Made by a program: the position numbers and the translations under genes
The notes under the pieces: generated by a model
Seen by the model: only the letters and a program-made list of their open reading frames with translations
What the model was told of the DNA's origin: nothing
Databases searched by the model: none
Source of the DNA: Burkholderiales bacterium
Lineage (GTDB): Bacteria > Pseudomonadota > Gammaproteobacteria > Burkholderiales > SG8-39
Assembly (NCBI GenBank): GCA_014860395.1
Contig: JACZJU010000270.1
Location: 1 to 40,244, forward strand
Direction of reading: 5' to 3'
Length of the DNA: 40,244 nt
Shown: positions 34,646-40,244 of the stretch, piece by piece
Layout of the letters: every line of letters starts with the position of its first letter
Numbering within the stretch: position 1 is the stretch's first letter

Positions 34646-35902
34646 TCAGGCCGTCTTTTCCGACTTGGGCACGCTCATGTGCTTCGCGAGTTCCAGCTTG
34701 GCAACCGCATTGCGGTGCACCTCGTCCGGACCATCGGCAAAGCGCAGCGTGCGCGAATGCGCGTACATCATCGCGAGCGGCGTGTCGTCCGACACCCCGG
34801 CGCCGCCGTGCGCCTGCATTGCCCAGTCGATCACCTGCAGCGTCATGTTGGGCGCGAGCACCTTGATCATCGCGATCTCGGCCTTGGCCACCTTGTTGCC
34901 GACGGTGTCCATCATGTAGGCGGCGTTGAGCACCAGCCAGCGCGCCGAATCGATCATGATGCGCGCCTGGGCGATGCGCTCGCGCGTCACGCCCTGCTCG
35001 GCGATGGTCTTGTGGAACGCGACCCGCGACAGCGAACGCTTGCACATGAGTTCGAGCGCGCGCTCGGCGACGCCGATCTGGCGCATGCAGTGGTGGATGC
35101 GGCCCGGCCCGAGGCGACCCTGCGCGATTTCGAAGCCGCGGCCCTCGCCGAGGAGGATGTTGGAAGCCGGAACGCGCACGTCCTTCAGATGGATTTCCGA
35201 GTGTCCGTGCGGTGCGTCGTCGTAGCCGAACACCGACAGTTGCCGTACCACCTTGACGCCGGGCGCGTCGCTTGGCACCAGGATCATGGATTGCTGGCTG
35301 TGCCGGGGCGCATCCGGATTGGTCCTGCCCATGAGGATGTACAGCTTGCAGCGCGGATCGCCGCCGCCGGAGGACCACCATTTGCGGCCGTTGATCACGT
35401 ATTCGTCGCCTGCCTTATTCGAAACCCGCTCGATACGACACTGAATGTTGGTGGCGTCACTCGATGCCACGTCGGGCTCGGTCATCAGAAACGCCGAGCG
35501 GATTTCGCCGCGCAACAGCGGCTCCAGCCACTTGCTCTTTTGCTCCTCGCTGCCGTAGCGCTCTATGGTCTCCATGTTGCCGGTGTCGGGCGCCGAACAG
35601 TTGAACACCTCCGAAGCGAAGCTCACGCGGCCCATGATCTCGCACAGCGGCGCGTACTCCAGGTTGGAAAGCCCCTCGGGCGCGCGCTTGGAATGCGGCA
35701 GAAACAGGTTCCACAGCCCGGCGGCACGCGCCTTGGGCTTGAGTTCCTCGACTATTCTTGTGGGGATCCAGGGATTGCCCTTCTTCCGGTTCTCCAGGAT
35801 CTCCTGGTGGAAGCGATGCTCGTTCGGATAGATGTGCTCGTCCATGAAAGCGATGAGCTTGGTCTGCATGGCCTTGACCTTGTCGGTGTATGCGAAATCC
35901 AT
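34646..35902 (-). CDS. acyl-CoA dehydrogenase family protein
   Basis: FAD enzyme introducing the alpha-beta double bond into an acyl-CoA. The 418-residue protein shows [17 protein letters not shown], the FAD/substrate segment near residue 135, [12 protein letters not shown], and [20 protein letters not shown]. The C-terminal FAD-binding part has [15 protein letters not shown]. In place of the usual Glu base position the sequence GAGVSDDTP suggests the ACAD10/11 or long-chain-like subgroup. ATG 35902 gives [20 protein letters not shown], typical of this group. It lies between the phosphotransferase-like gene and the GST gene; the first pairing mirrors eukaryotic ACAD10/ACAD11, where both domains are in one protein. 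Confidence 0.93.
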   Translation of the reverse strand: MDFAYTDKVKAMQTKLIAFMDEHIYPNEHRFHQEILENRKKGNPWIPTRIVEELKPKARAAGLWNLFLPHSKRAPEGLSNLEYAPLCEIMGRVSFASEVFNCSAPDTGNMETIERYGSEEQKSKWLEPLLRGEIRSAFLMTEPDVASSDATNIQCRIERVSNKAGDEYVINGRKWWSSGGGDPRCKLYILMGRTNPDAPRHSQQSMILVPSDAPGVKVVRQLSVFGYDDAPHGHSEIHLKDVRVPASNILLGEGRGFEIAQGRLGPGRIHHCMRQIGVAERALELMCKRSLSRVAFHKTIAEQGVTRERIAQARIMIDSARWLVLNAAYMMDTVGNKVAKAEIAMIKVLAPNMTLQVIDWAMQAHGGAGVSDDTPLAMMYAHSRTLRFADGPDEVHRNAVAKLELAKHMSVPKSEKTA

Positions 35903-35933
35903 GGCTTTGCCTTTCGTAAAGTGTGTAACCAAA

Positions 35934-35975
35934 CGAGGGGATATCTCCCCTCGTGCTCCCCTGACTCGGCCCGAA
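35934..35975. repeat. dispersed palindromic element, copy 3
   Basis: Starts with the perfect 20-base palindrome CGAGGGGATATCTCCCCTCG (35934-35953), followed by TGCTCCCCTGACTCGGCC. It lies between the phosphotransferase and acyl-CoA dehydrogenase genes, upstream of the latter. Copies 1 and 2 are at 22443 and 30336. Confidence 0.75.
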
Positions 35976-36031
35976 GCGAAGTGACCTTTGCTACGGGCCA
36001 CTGGACTTAAGGTGTTGCGGAAGCGGCCGGG

Positions 36032-37102
36032 CTATTTTCCGGCCGCGATGACTTTTTGCGCGTACTCCCAGGCCAGCTTCGCCAGGGGCTGCACGCGCGC
36101 GCCGGCGTCGGCCGCGTGCGCGCTGGCGGCGGTGCCGTCCACCGAGCGCTTCTTGATGCCCTGCAGAATGCCGGCGATGCGGAACATATTGTAAGCGAGG
36201 TAGAAATCCCAGTTGTCGATGTGGCTGCGCCCGGTGCGCCTGCAGTAGGCGGCGACATAGTCCTTTTCCGCGGGAATTCCCAGCGCGGCGAGGTCGAGCC
36301 CGCCGATGCCGCGGAACTGCCCCGGTGGGATGCGCCAGCTCATGCAGTGATAGGAAAAATCCGCCAGCGGATGCCCCAGGGTGGAGAGTTCCCAGTCGAG
36401 GATCGCGAGTACGCGCGGCTCGGTCGGATGGAAAATCAGGTTGTCCATGCGGTAATCGCCGTGCACGATCGCGGTCTCGTCGCCCGGGGGAATGTTGTTC
36501 GGCAGCCAGGCGATCAAATTGTCCATGGCCTCGATTTTCTCCGTCTCCGACGCCTGGTACTGTTTGCTCCAGCGCCCGATCTGGCGCGCGAAATAATTGC
36601 CGGGCTTGCCGTATTCGGCGAGGCCGATGGCGGCGTAATCGACGCGGTGCAGGGCCGCGATCACGCGGTTCATCTCGTCGTAGATCGCACCGCGCTCGGA
36701 TTGGGTCATACCCGGCAGCGCCTGGTCCCAGAGCACGCGGCCCTCGACGCAATCCATGATATAGAAGGCGCGCCCGATGACGCTTTCGTCCTCGCACAGG
36801 GCGTAGGTCCTGGGCACCGGGATATCGGTCTTGCCCAGTGCGCTGATCACGCGAAATTCCCGGTCGACGGCGTGGGCCGAGGGCAGCAGCTTCGCCGCGG
36901 GCCCGGGCTTGGCGCGCATCGCATAGCGCTTGCCGCCTGCGCTAAGCCGGTAGGTCGGATTGGATTGCCCGCCCTTGAACTGCTCGACTTCGAGCGTGCC
37001 GGAAAACCCGTCCACGTGTTCGCGCAGATAAGCTTCCAGGCGGGCGACGTCGAAGCGCTGCTTCTCCGCCACCGGCTTGGTGCCGATGAACTGCTCCATC
37101 AC
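36032..37102 (-). CDS. phosphotransferase family protein (APH-like, ACAD10/11 N-domain type)
   Basis: A 356-residue protein kinase-like enzyme of the aminoglycoside-phosphotransferase fold. Visible: the nucleotide-loop part QFKGGQSNPTYRL, the ATP-lysine strand RYAMRAKPG, the catalytic HGDYRMDNLIFHP, and LDWELSTLGHPLAD with the metal-binding Asp. This subgroup matches the kinase-like domain of ACAD10/ACAD11, and in those systems 4-hydroxyacyl-CoA is phosphorylated before an acyl-CoA-dehydrogenase-fold partner acts. The acyl-CoA dehydrogenase gene is next on the same strand. A role in hydroxyacyl-CoA breakdown rather than antibiotic resistance is therefore the best inference. Confidence 0.9.
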   Translation of the reverse strand: MMEQFIGTKPVAEKQRFDVARLEAYLREHVDGFSGTLEVEQFKGGQSNPTYRLSAGGKRYAMRAKPGPAAKLLPSAHAVDREFRVISALGKTDIPVPRTYALCEDESVIGRAFYIMDCVEGRVLWDQALPGMTQSERGAIYDEMNRVIAALHRVDYAAIGLAEYGKPGNYFARQIGRWSKQYQASETEKIEAMDNLIAWLPNNIPPGDETAIVHGDYRMDNLIFHPTEPRVLAILDWELSTLGHPLADFSYHCMSWRIPPGQFRGIGGLDLAALGIPAEKDYVAAYCRRTGRSHIDNWDFYLAYNMFRIAGILQGIKKRSVDGTAASAHAADAGARVQPLAKLAWEYAQKVIAAGK

Positions 37103-37204
37103 CTATGCCTCTCGGTTATTCGGTTTCTCCAGCTCGCAATCCTAGCACGGCTCGCGCCCTGCCCCGAAGTCCGCGGATCAAGCTCATGAATTTGCGGACC
37201 ATTT

Positions 37205-37274
37205 GAATTTGCGACAACGAATTTACGACAACGAATTTGCACCGCCGAATTTGCGCCGCCGAATTTGCGCCGAC
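37205..37274. repeat. five tandem 14-base units
   Basis: Five head-to-tail units with consensus GAATTTGCGMCRMC, exactly 14 bases each (starts 37205, 37219, 37233, 37247, 37261), preceded by one looser copy at 37188. The A+T-rich GAATTT halves recur every 14 bases just upstream of the tautomerase gene. Too short and regular for a CRISPR; may be a variable-number repeat or a set of binding sites. Confidence 0.85.
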
Positions 37275-37346
37275 GCAGCGACTGCAGGCATACTGGCACG
37301 CCATCCGTTATATCACCGCCGTTTCCTGTTTCCTTTGGAGAGAACC

Positions 37347-37535
37347 ATGCCCCTGATCCAAGTCGATATGTTCGAAGGCCGCACCACCGAAACCAAGCGC
37401 GAATTCGTCGAAGGCATCACGCGCGAAACTTGCCGCCTGCTCAAATGCGAGCCGGGCGCGGTGCAAATCATTTTGCGCGACGTAAAGAAATCCGACTGGG
37501 CGTCGGCGGGCGTGCTCTGGTCGGAGAAGAAATAG
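37347..37535 (+). CDS. 4-oxalocrotonate tautomerase family protein
   Basis: A small tautomerase of 62 residues with Pro as the residue after the initiator Met, the catalytic base of the family (MPLIQVDMFEGRTTETKREF). Arg in the EGRT turn and in IILRDVKKSDW fit the substrate-binding arginines. ATG 37347 is certain because Pro must be the new N-terminus; a GGAGAG ribosome-binding site precedes it. It is alone between the tandem repeats and the convergent D-threonine-aldolase-like gene. The substrate is unknown; no aromatic meta-cleavage genes are near. Confidence 0.92.
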   Translation: MPLIQVDMFEGRTTETKREFVEGITRETCRLLKCEPGAVQIILRDVKKSDWASAGVLWSEKK

Positions 37536-37554
37536 GCAGGCCGCGCACCTGCCT
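37534..37554. terminator. short hairpin between convergent genes
   Basis: AGGCAGG and CCTGCCT form a perfect 7-bp stem around CCGCGCA. It overlaps the end of the tautomerase gene and reaches the stop of the gene on the other strand. Without a T-tract the assignment is weak. Confidence 0.4.
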
Positions 37555-38672
37555 TACCATAACGCACCGCGCGCGCTGACCGGCCACAGCGCTTCGACCA
37601 CGCCGCGGCGCACGCAAACGTACCAGTCGTAGAGATTGACCGTGGGGTCGCAGTGGCCCGGCACCAGCAGCAGCTTCGCGCCCAGCGCCGGCGCTGTTGC
37701 GCCGGGCGCGATCGCGAGCACCCCGTGCTCGTCCGATGCTTTGGCGTAGTCCACGCCCGGCAGCTGCCAGGTCTGCGGCATGCCGGAATCGACGCTGGAA
37801 GCCTTGAGTCCGGCGTCGACCACCGCGCGCGCGGCATTGGGCCGGCTCATCACCGTGGTCCACACGAACAGGCTCTGCTCGAAGCGCGGCCAGGCCGCGT
37901 CGTATTCGTTGCGGTTGTAGTCGGCGTCCATGAATATGTAGGAGCCGGGCTGCAATTCGTCGTAGGCGCCGCTTGCGAGTTCCAGCGGGAAACTGCCGGT
38001 GCCGGCGCCGGTAACCGTGGCGCAGGCAATGCCGTCTTGTTCGATCAGCGCGCGCGTGCTCCGCACCAGGTCCACCGTTCGCGCGATCGCGCCAGAGCGC
38101 TCGGCGACGCTGCGCAGATGCTGCGCGCCGCCGTGATAGGCCTGCAGGCCGGCGAAGCGCAGATTGCGGCTCGCGGCAACATTGCGCGCAAGCGCCAGCG
38201 CCGGCGCACCCGGTTCGACGCCGCAGCGGTCGGCGCCGACGTTGATTTCAACCAGCACATCCAGCCGCACGCCGGCTCGCGCCGCGGCCGCATCCAGATC
38301 GTTCACGTTTTCGGCAGCGTCCGCGCAGACAGCCAGTTGCGTTTTGCGCGCGAGCGCCGCCAGGCGATCGAGCTTTCCCGCTCCGACGACTTCATTCGCG
38401 ATCAGGACATCCTTGATGCCGCCCGCAACCAGCGCCTCGGCCTCGCTCACCTTCTGGCAACACACGCCGACGGCGCCCGCAGCGACCTGGCGCAACGCGA
38501 TCTCGGCGCACTTGTGGCTTTTCGCATGCGGGCGCAGGCGCACCGGCTTGCCGCGCACTGCTTCGGCCATGCGCGCGAGATTGCGCTCGAACGCGTCCAG
38601 ATCGAGGATCAGCGCGGGCGTATCGACATCGGCGAACAGCATGCCGACGCTGGCTGGAGCGGATGTGGTCAT
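37554..38672 (-). CDS. D-threonine aldolase-like PLP enzyme (DSD1/alanine racemase N-terminal fold)
   Basis: A fold-type III PLP enzyme of 372 residues. The start VDTPALILDLDAFERNL is followed by RPHAKSHK with the PLP-binding Lys, VEINVGADRCGV, GLQAYHGGAQH and TGAGTGSFPLE (phosphate-binding), then the C-terminal barrel with PGHCDPTVNLYD, whose His-Cys-Asp matches the metal site of D-threonine aldolase and D-serine dehydratase. It should act on a D-beta-hydroxy amino acid such as D-threonine or D-3-hydroxyaspartate. ATG 38672 is preferred; an in-frame ATG at 38693 adds seven residues. It is convergent with the tautomerase gene. Confidence 0.9.
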   Translation of the reverse strand: MTTSAPASVGMLFADVDTPALILDLDAFERNLARMAEAVRGKPVRLRPHAKSHKCAEIALRQVAAGAVGVCCQKVSEAEALVAGGIKDVLIANEVVGAGKLDRLAALARKTQLAVCADAAENVNDLDAAAARAGVRLDVLVEINVGADRCGVEPGAPALALARNVAASRNLRFAGLQAYHGGAQHLRSVAERSGAIARTVDLVRSTRALIEQDGIACATVTGAGTGSFPLELASGAYDELQPGSYIFMDADYNRNEYDAAWPRFEQSLFVWTTVMSRPNAARAVVDAGLKASSVDSGMPQTWQLPGVDYAKASDEHGVLAIAPGATAPALGAKLLLVPGHCDPTVNLYDWYVCVRRGVVEALWPVSARGALW

Positions 38673-38794
38673 GGAAGCGAATTCGCGAAACACGGGGAAG
38701 CGTTATTGTATACGTGCCAGCTCGAATCGCGCCGCGGTTGTCGCTGAGCGGCGATATTGAATGAAAACCCCGGACGTTCCCGCTTTTTATCCAT

Positions 38795-38845
38795 AACCGT
38801 GTTTTTTGTACGGATGCGCTTTTTATCCGTACAAAAAACGCGGTT
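38795..38845. repeat. 21-bp hairpin A, first copy of the direct repeat
   Basis: Arms AACCGTGTTTTTTGTACGGA(T) at 38795-38815 and 38825-38845 pair at 20 of 21 positions around the nine-base loop GCGCTTTTT. Confidence 0.9.
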
Positions 38846-38923
38846 GGCGCGCAGAGTGCGCAATGGGCGATCTCCGAACCTGGCCGACGCTGCGACACAC
38901 TTCGAGCTGCGGTGACAGCACTT

Positions 38924-38947
38924 GCGCGGACGGCGTCCCGTCCGCGC
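38924..38947. repeat. 10-bp hairpin B
   Basis: GCGCGGACGG and CCGTCCGCGC form a perfect stem around CGTC, between the two copies of the larger repeat. Confidence 0.85.
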
Positions 38948-38953
38948 GGATCA

Positions 38954-38994
38954 CCGTTAGTGCGCGGAGGTGAAGCGTGTCCGCGCACTAACGG
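38954..38994. repeat. 15-bp perfect hairpin C
   Basis: CCGTTAGTGCGCGGA at 38954-38968 is exactly complementary to 38980-38994, with an 11-base loop GGTGAAGCGTG. Confidence 0.9.
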
Positions 38995-39036
38995 CGATCT
39001 TGTGGAAAAACCCGCGAGCTTTCTGGCGTTTGCCGC

Positions 39037-39087
39037 AACCGTGATTTCCGTACGGATGCGCTTTTCATGCGTACACAAATCACGGTT
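39037..39087. repeat. 21-bp hairpin D, second copy of the direct repeat
   Basis: Arms at 39037-39057 and 39067-39087 pair at 18 of 21 positions around GCGCTTTTC. Its sequence (AACCGTG...GTACGGAT, loop) parallels hairpin A, with paired changes in the middle of the stem. Confidence 0.88.
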
Positions 39088-39190
39088 GGCGCACGCAGCC
39101 GGGCAAAGGTTAATGCGGTAAGATTACAGCGTTTGCGCCCTGCTGCCCTCGGGCAAGGCTCGCGCGAAAACCTTTAGCAAAGGACAAATC

Positions 39191-40072
39191 ATGTTCCGAC
39201 CCGGATTGTTGAAAGGCAAGCGCATCCTCGTCACCGGCGGCGGCACCGGCCTGGGCCGCGAGATGGTGGACCGATACCTGGAGTTGGGCGCGGACATCTA
39301 CATTTGCGGCCGGCGCAAGGAAGTATTGGACCAGACGGCGAAAGAGCTGACGCAAAAGCGCGGCGGCTCGGTCAAGACCCATGCCGTCGACATCCGCGAA
39401 CCGGAAGCGGTAGACAAGATGATCGAAACCATCTGGAAGGACGGCGGGCCGCTCACCGGCCTCGTGAACAACGCTGCCGGCAATTTCATCAGCCGCACCG
39501 AGGACCTGTCGCACCGCGGCTTCGATGCCATAGCGAACACCGTTTTTCACGGCACGTTCTACACCACGCATGCGGTGGGCAAGCGCTGGATCAAGGGCGG
39601 CGACAAGGGCAGCGTGGTTTCCGTCGTCGTCACCTGGGTCTGGACCGGTTCGCCCTTCGTCGTGCCCTCGGCCATGTCCAAGGCCGGCATCCACGTGATG
39701 ACCCAGTCGCTGGCGGTGGAATGGGGCCGCTACGGCATCCGCCTGAATGCGATTGCCCCGGGCCTGTTTCCCACCGAGGGCGCGGGCAAGCGCCTGTATC
39801 CGGGCCAGGAAGGCAAAGACCGCGAAACGGCGCAAGCCAACCCGATGCGCCGCTTCGGCCGCATGCCGGAGTTGCAGAACCTCGCAACCTTTCTCATGGC
39901 CGACGGCTGCGAATGGTTGAGCGGCCAAACCATCGCCCTCGACGGCGCCGGCTGGCAGGCCAACGGCGGCGGCTTCACCCAGATGCTCGGTTGGGGCGAT
40001 GCCGAATGGGAGCAGGCGCGCGCGCTGATCAAAGCGCAGAACGAGAAAGACAAGGCGCAGCGTTCGATATGA
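39191..40072 (+). CDS. SDR family 2,4-dienoyl-CoA reductase-like oxidoreductase
   Basis: A 293-residue short-chain reductase, probably NADPH-dependent. TGGGTGLG (15-22) and CGRRKE after the second strand (favouring NADP) form the nucleotide site; NNAAGNF (93-99) and VVVTWVW follow. Where classical SDRs have YxxxK, this reads SAMSK (S160, K164), the change seen in mitochondrial and peroxisomal 2,4-dienoyl-CoA reductases, and NNAAGNFI is also typical of them. It should reduce dienoyl-CoA during unsaturated fatty acid breakdown, in keeping with the acyl-CoA genes at 34-37 kb. AAAGGAC precedes the ATG. Its stop overlaps the ATG of the gnd-like fragment (ATGA). Confidence 0.9.
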   Translation: MFRPGLLKGKRILVTGGGTGLGREMVDRYLELGADIYICGRRKEVLDQTAKELTQKRGGSVKTHAVDIREPEAVDKMIETIWKDGGPLTGLVNNAAGNFISRTEDLSHRGFDAIANTVFHGTFYTTHAVGKRWIKGGDKGSVVSVVVTWVWTGSPFVVPSAMSKAGIHVMTQSLAVEWGRYGIRLNAIAPGLFPTEGAGKRLYPGQEGKDRETAQANPMRRFGRMPELQNLATFLMADGCEWLSGQTIALDGAGWQANGGGFTQMLGWGDAEWEQARALIKAQNEKDKAQRSI

Positions 40073-40140
40073 AACGGACCCCGCGCATCGGCATAATAGG
40101 TTTGGGGCGCATGGGCGCCAACATGGCGCGGCGCATGCTG
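40069..40140 (+). pseudogene. 6-phosphogluconate dehydrogenase-like N-terminal fragment
   Basis: MKRTPRIGIIGLGRMGANMA and then RRML is the NADP-binding start of the 6-phosphogluconate dehydrogenase family (GLGRMGxNMARR). The reading frame then breaks and stops at 40147-40149. From about 40125 onward the DNA can also be read as the antisense of a different part of the same family. The start codon overlaps the preceding SDR stop, so an intact gene once followed in an operon. The break is either a rearrangement or an assembly artefact. Confidence 0.8.
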
Positions 40141-40244
40141 TCCTTGTAATTGGCGTTGGCGCCGTCGACGATCACGTCGCCTTTGGCGAGCAGCGGCGCG
40201 AGCCGGGTGAGGGTATCTGCGCTCGCCTTGCCTGCGGGCAGCAT
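40125..40244 (-). pseudogene. inverted internal fragment of a 6-phosphogluconate dehydrogenase-like gene
   Basis: On the minus strand 40244-40125 encodes MLPAGKASADTLTRLAPLLA and then KGDVIVDGANANYKDSMRRA, matching the region about 60-110 residues into 6-phosphogluconate dehydrogenases (WVMLPAG..., DGGNSxYKDSxRR). It runs off the window edge. It meets the N-terminal fragment head-to-head. Confidence 0.78.

Larger units (their letters stand above)
38673..39190. other. hairpin-rich non-coding region upstream of the SDR gene
   Basis: No gene in 518 bases. From 38749 to 39093 it contains four strong inverted repeats, two of which sit in a diverged direct repeat of about 104 bases (38749-38852 and 38992-39093; shared elements CGGCGAT, AAAACCC, AACCGTG, GTACGGATGCGCTTTT, CGGTTGGCGC). 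The region also must contain promoters for the two flanking divergent genes. See the individual hairpins. Confidence 0.7.

Noticed and set aside
34679..36010. 443-codon plus-strand frame over the acyl-CoA dehydrogenase
   Set aside because: Shadow frame with no family features.
36032..37102. Aminoglycoside resistance gene
   Set aside because: The APH fold is present, but the subgroup and the neighbouring acyl-CoA dehydrogenase point to lipid metabolism.
37188..37274. CRISPR array
   Set aside because: The 14-base units follow each other with no spacers; an ordinary tandem repeat.
38954..38994. Integron attC site
   Set aside because: The GTTAG and CTAAC ends sit in the wrong order and the perfect stem lacks the bulged bases and core motifs of attC; there is no integrase gene.
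38749..39093. Retron or msr/msd-like region
   Set aside because: Stable hairpins alone; there is no reverse transcriptase gene on either side.

Overview
This is a G+C-rich window from a Gram-negative proteobacterium, most probably an environmental betaproteobacterium. The support is an extended (ESPR-type) signal peptide on a two-partner-secretion protein, outer-membrane and periplasmic proteins (RlpA, MlaC-like, a cytochrome-porin), an EnvZ/OmpR-type two-component pair, TRAP-TAXI transport and acyl-CoA metabolism genes. This is inferred from gene content only. I see no rRNA, tRNA, insertion sequence, phage gene or CRISPR array.

Layout. 310-4641: a large secreted TPS/MBG-repeat adhesin followed at once by an L,D-transpeptidase-like periplasmic enzyme. 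4752-6126: a YciA-type acyl-CoA thioesterase and an SDR oxidoreductase. 6155-8301 (minus): histidine kinase and response regulator with overlapping ends; a small Ala/Pro-rich lipoprotein gene lies divergently. 8954-10318: a membrane GT2 glycosyltransferase. 10338-14182 (minus): fused TRAP permease, TAXI binding protein and a DsbA-like protein. 14541-19671: a small unknown gene, an rlpA gene behind a degenerate SNase-fold gene, an EamA exporter, a nitroreductase, an orphan mlaC-like gene and a periplasmic DsrE-like protein. 19902-23990: a c-di-GMP neighbourhood, with a three-gene minus-strand operon (double cupin, DUF2889, GGDEF cyclase) and a divergent HD-GYP phosphodiesterase. 24125-25329: a hotdog thioesterase and a methyltransferase. 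25793-30115: a LysR regulator divergent from an outer-membrane monoheme cytochrome-porin fusion, a diheme c4-type lipoprotein cytochrome and two small unknown exported or membrane proteins. 30770-33919: beta-phosphoglucomutase-like and GH65 disaccharide phosphorylase genes. 33958-37102 (minus): phosphotransferase-like, acyl-CoA dehydrogenase and GST genes. 37347-40072: a 4-OT-type tautomerase, a D-threonine-aldolase-like enzyme, a hairpin-rich intergenic region and a 2,4-dienoyl-CoA-reductase-like SDR.

The most interesting parts are: the cytochrome-porin plus diheme cytochrome pair, a candidate route for electrons across the outer membrane; the SNase-fold protein that has lost most catalytic positions yet is 4 nt from rlpA; the cupin-DUF2889-GGDEF operon facing an HD-GYP gene; a 350-nt non-coding region with four strong hairpins, two of them in diverged direct repeats; and a dispersed palindromic element present three times. 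The last 180 bases contain the start of a 6-phosphogluconate-dehydrogenase-like gene joined head-to-head to an inverted internal piece of the same kind of gene, across about 16 bp readable both ways. That is either a contig-end fold-back artefact or a real inversion.

Stretches over 300 bases without a gene are described individually in the feature list. Start codons were chosen by ribosome-binding site, signal peptide position and family alignment, and often lie inside longer open frames.
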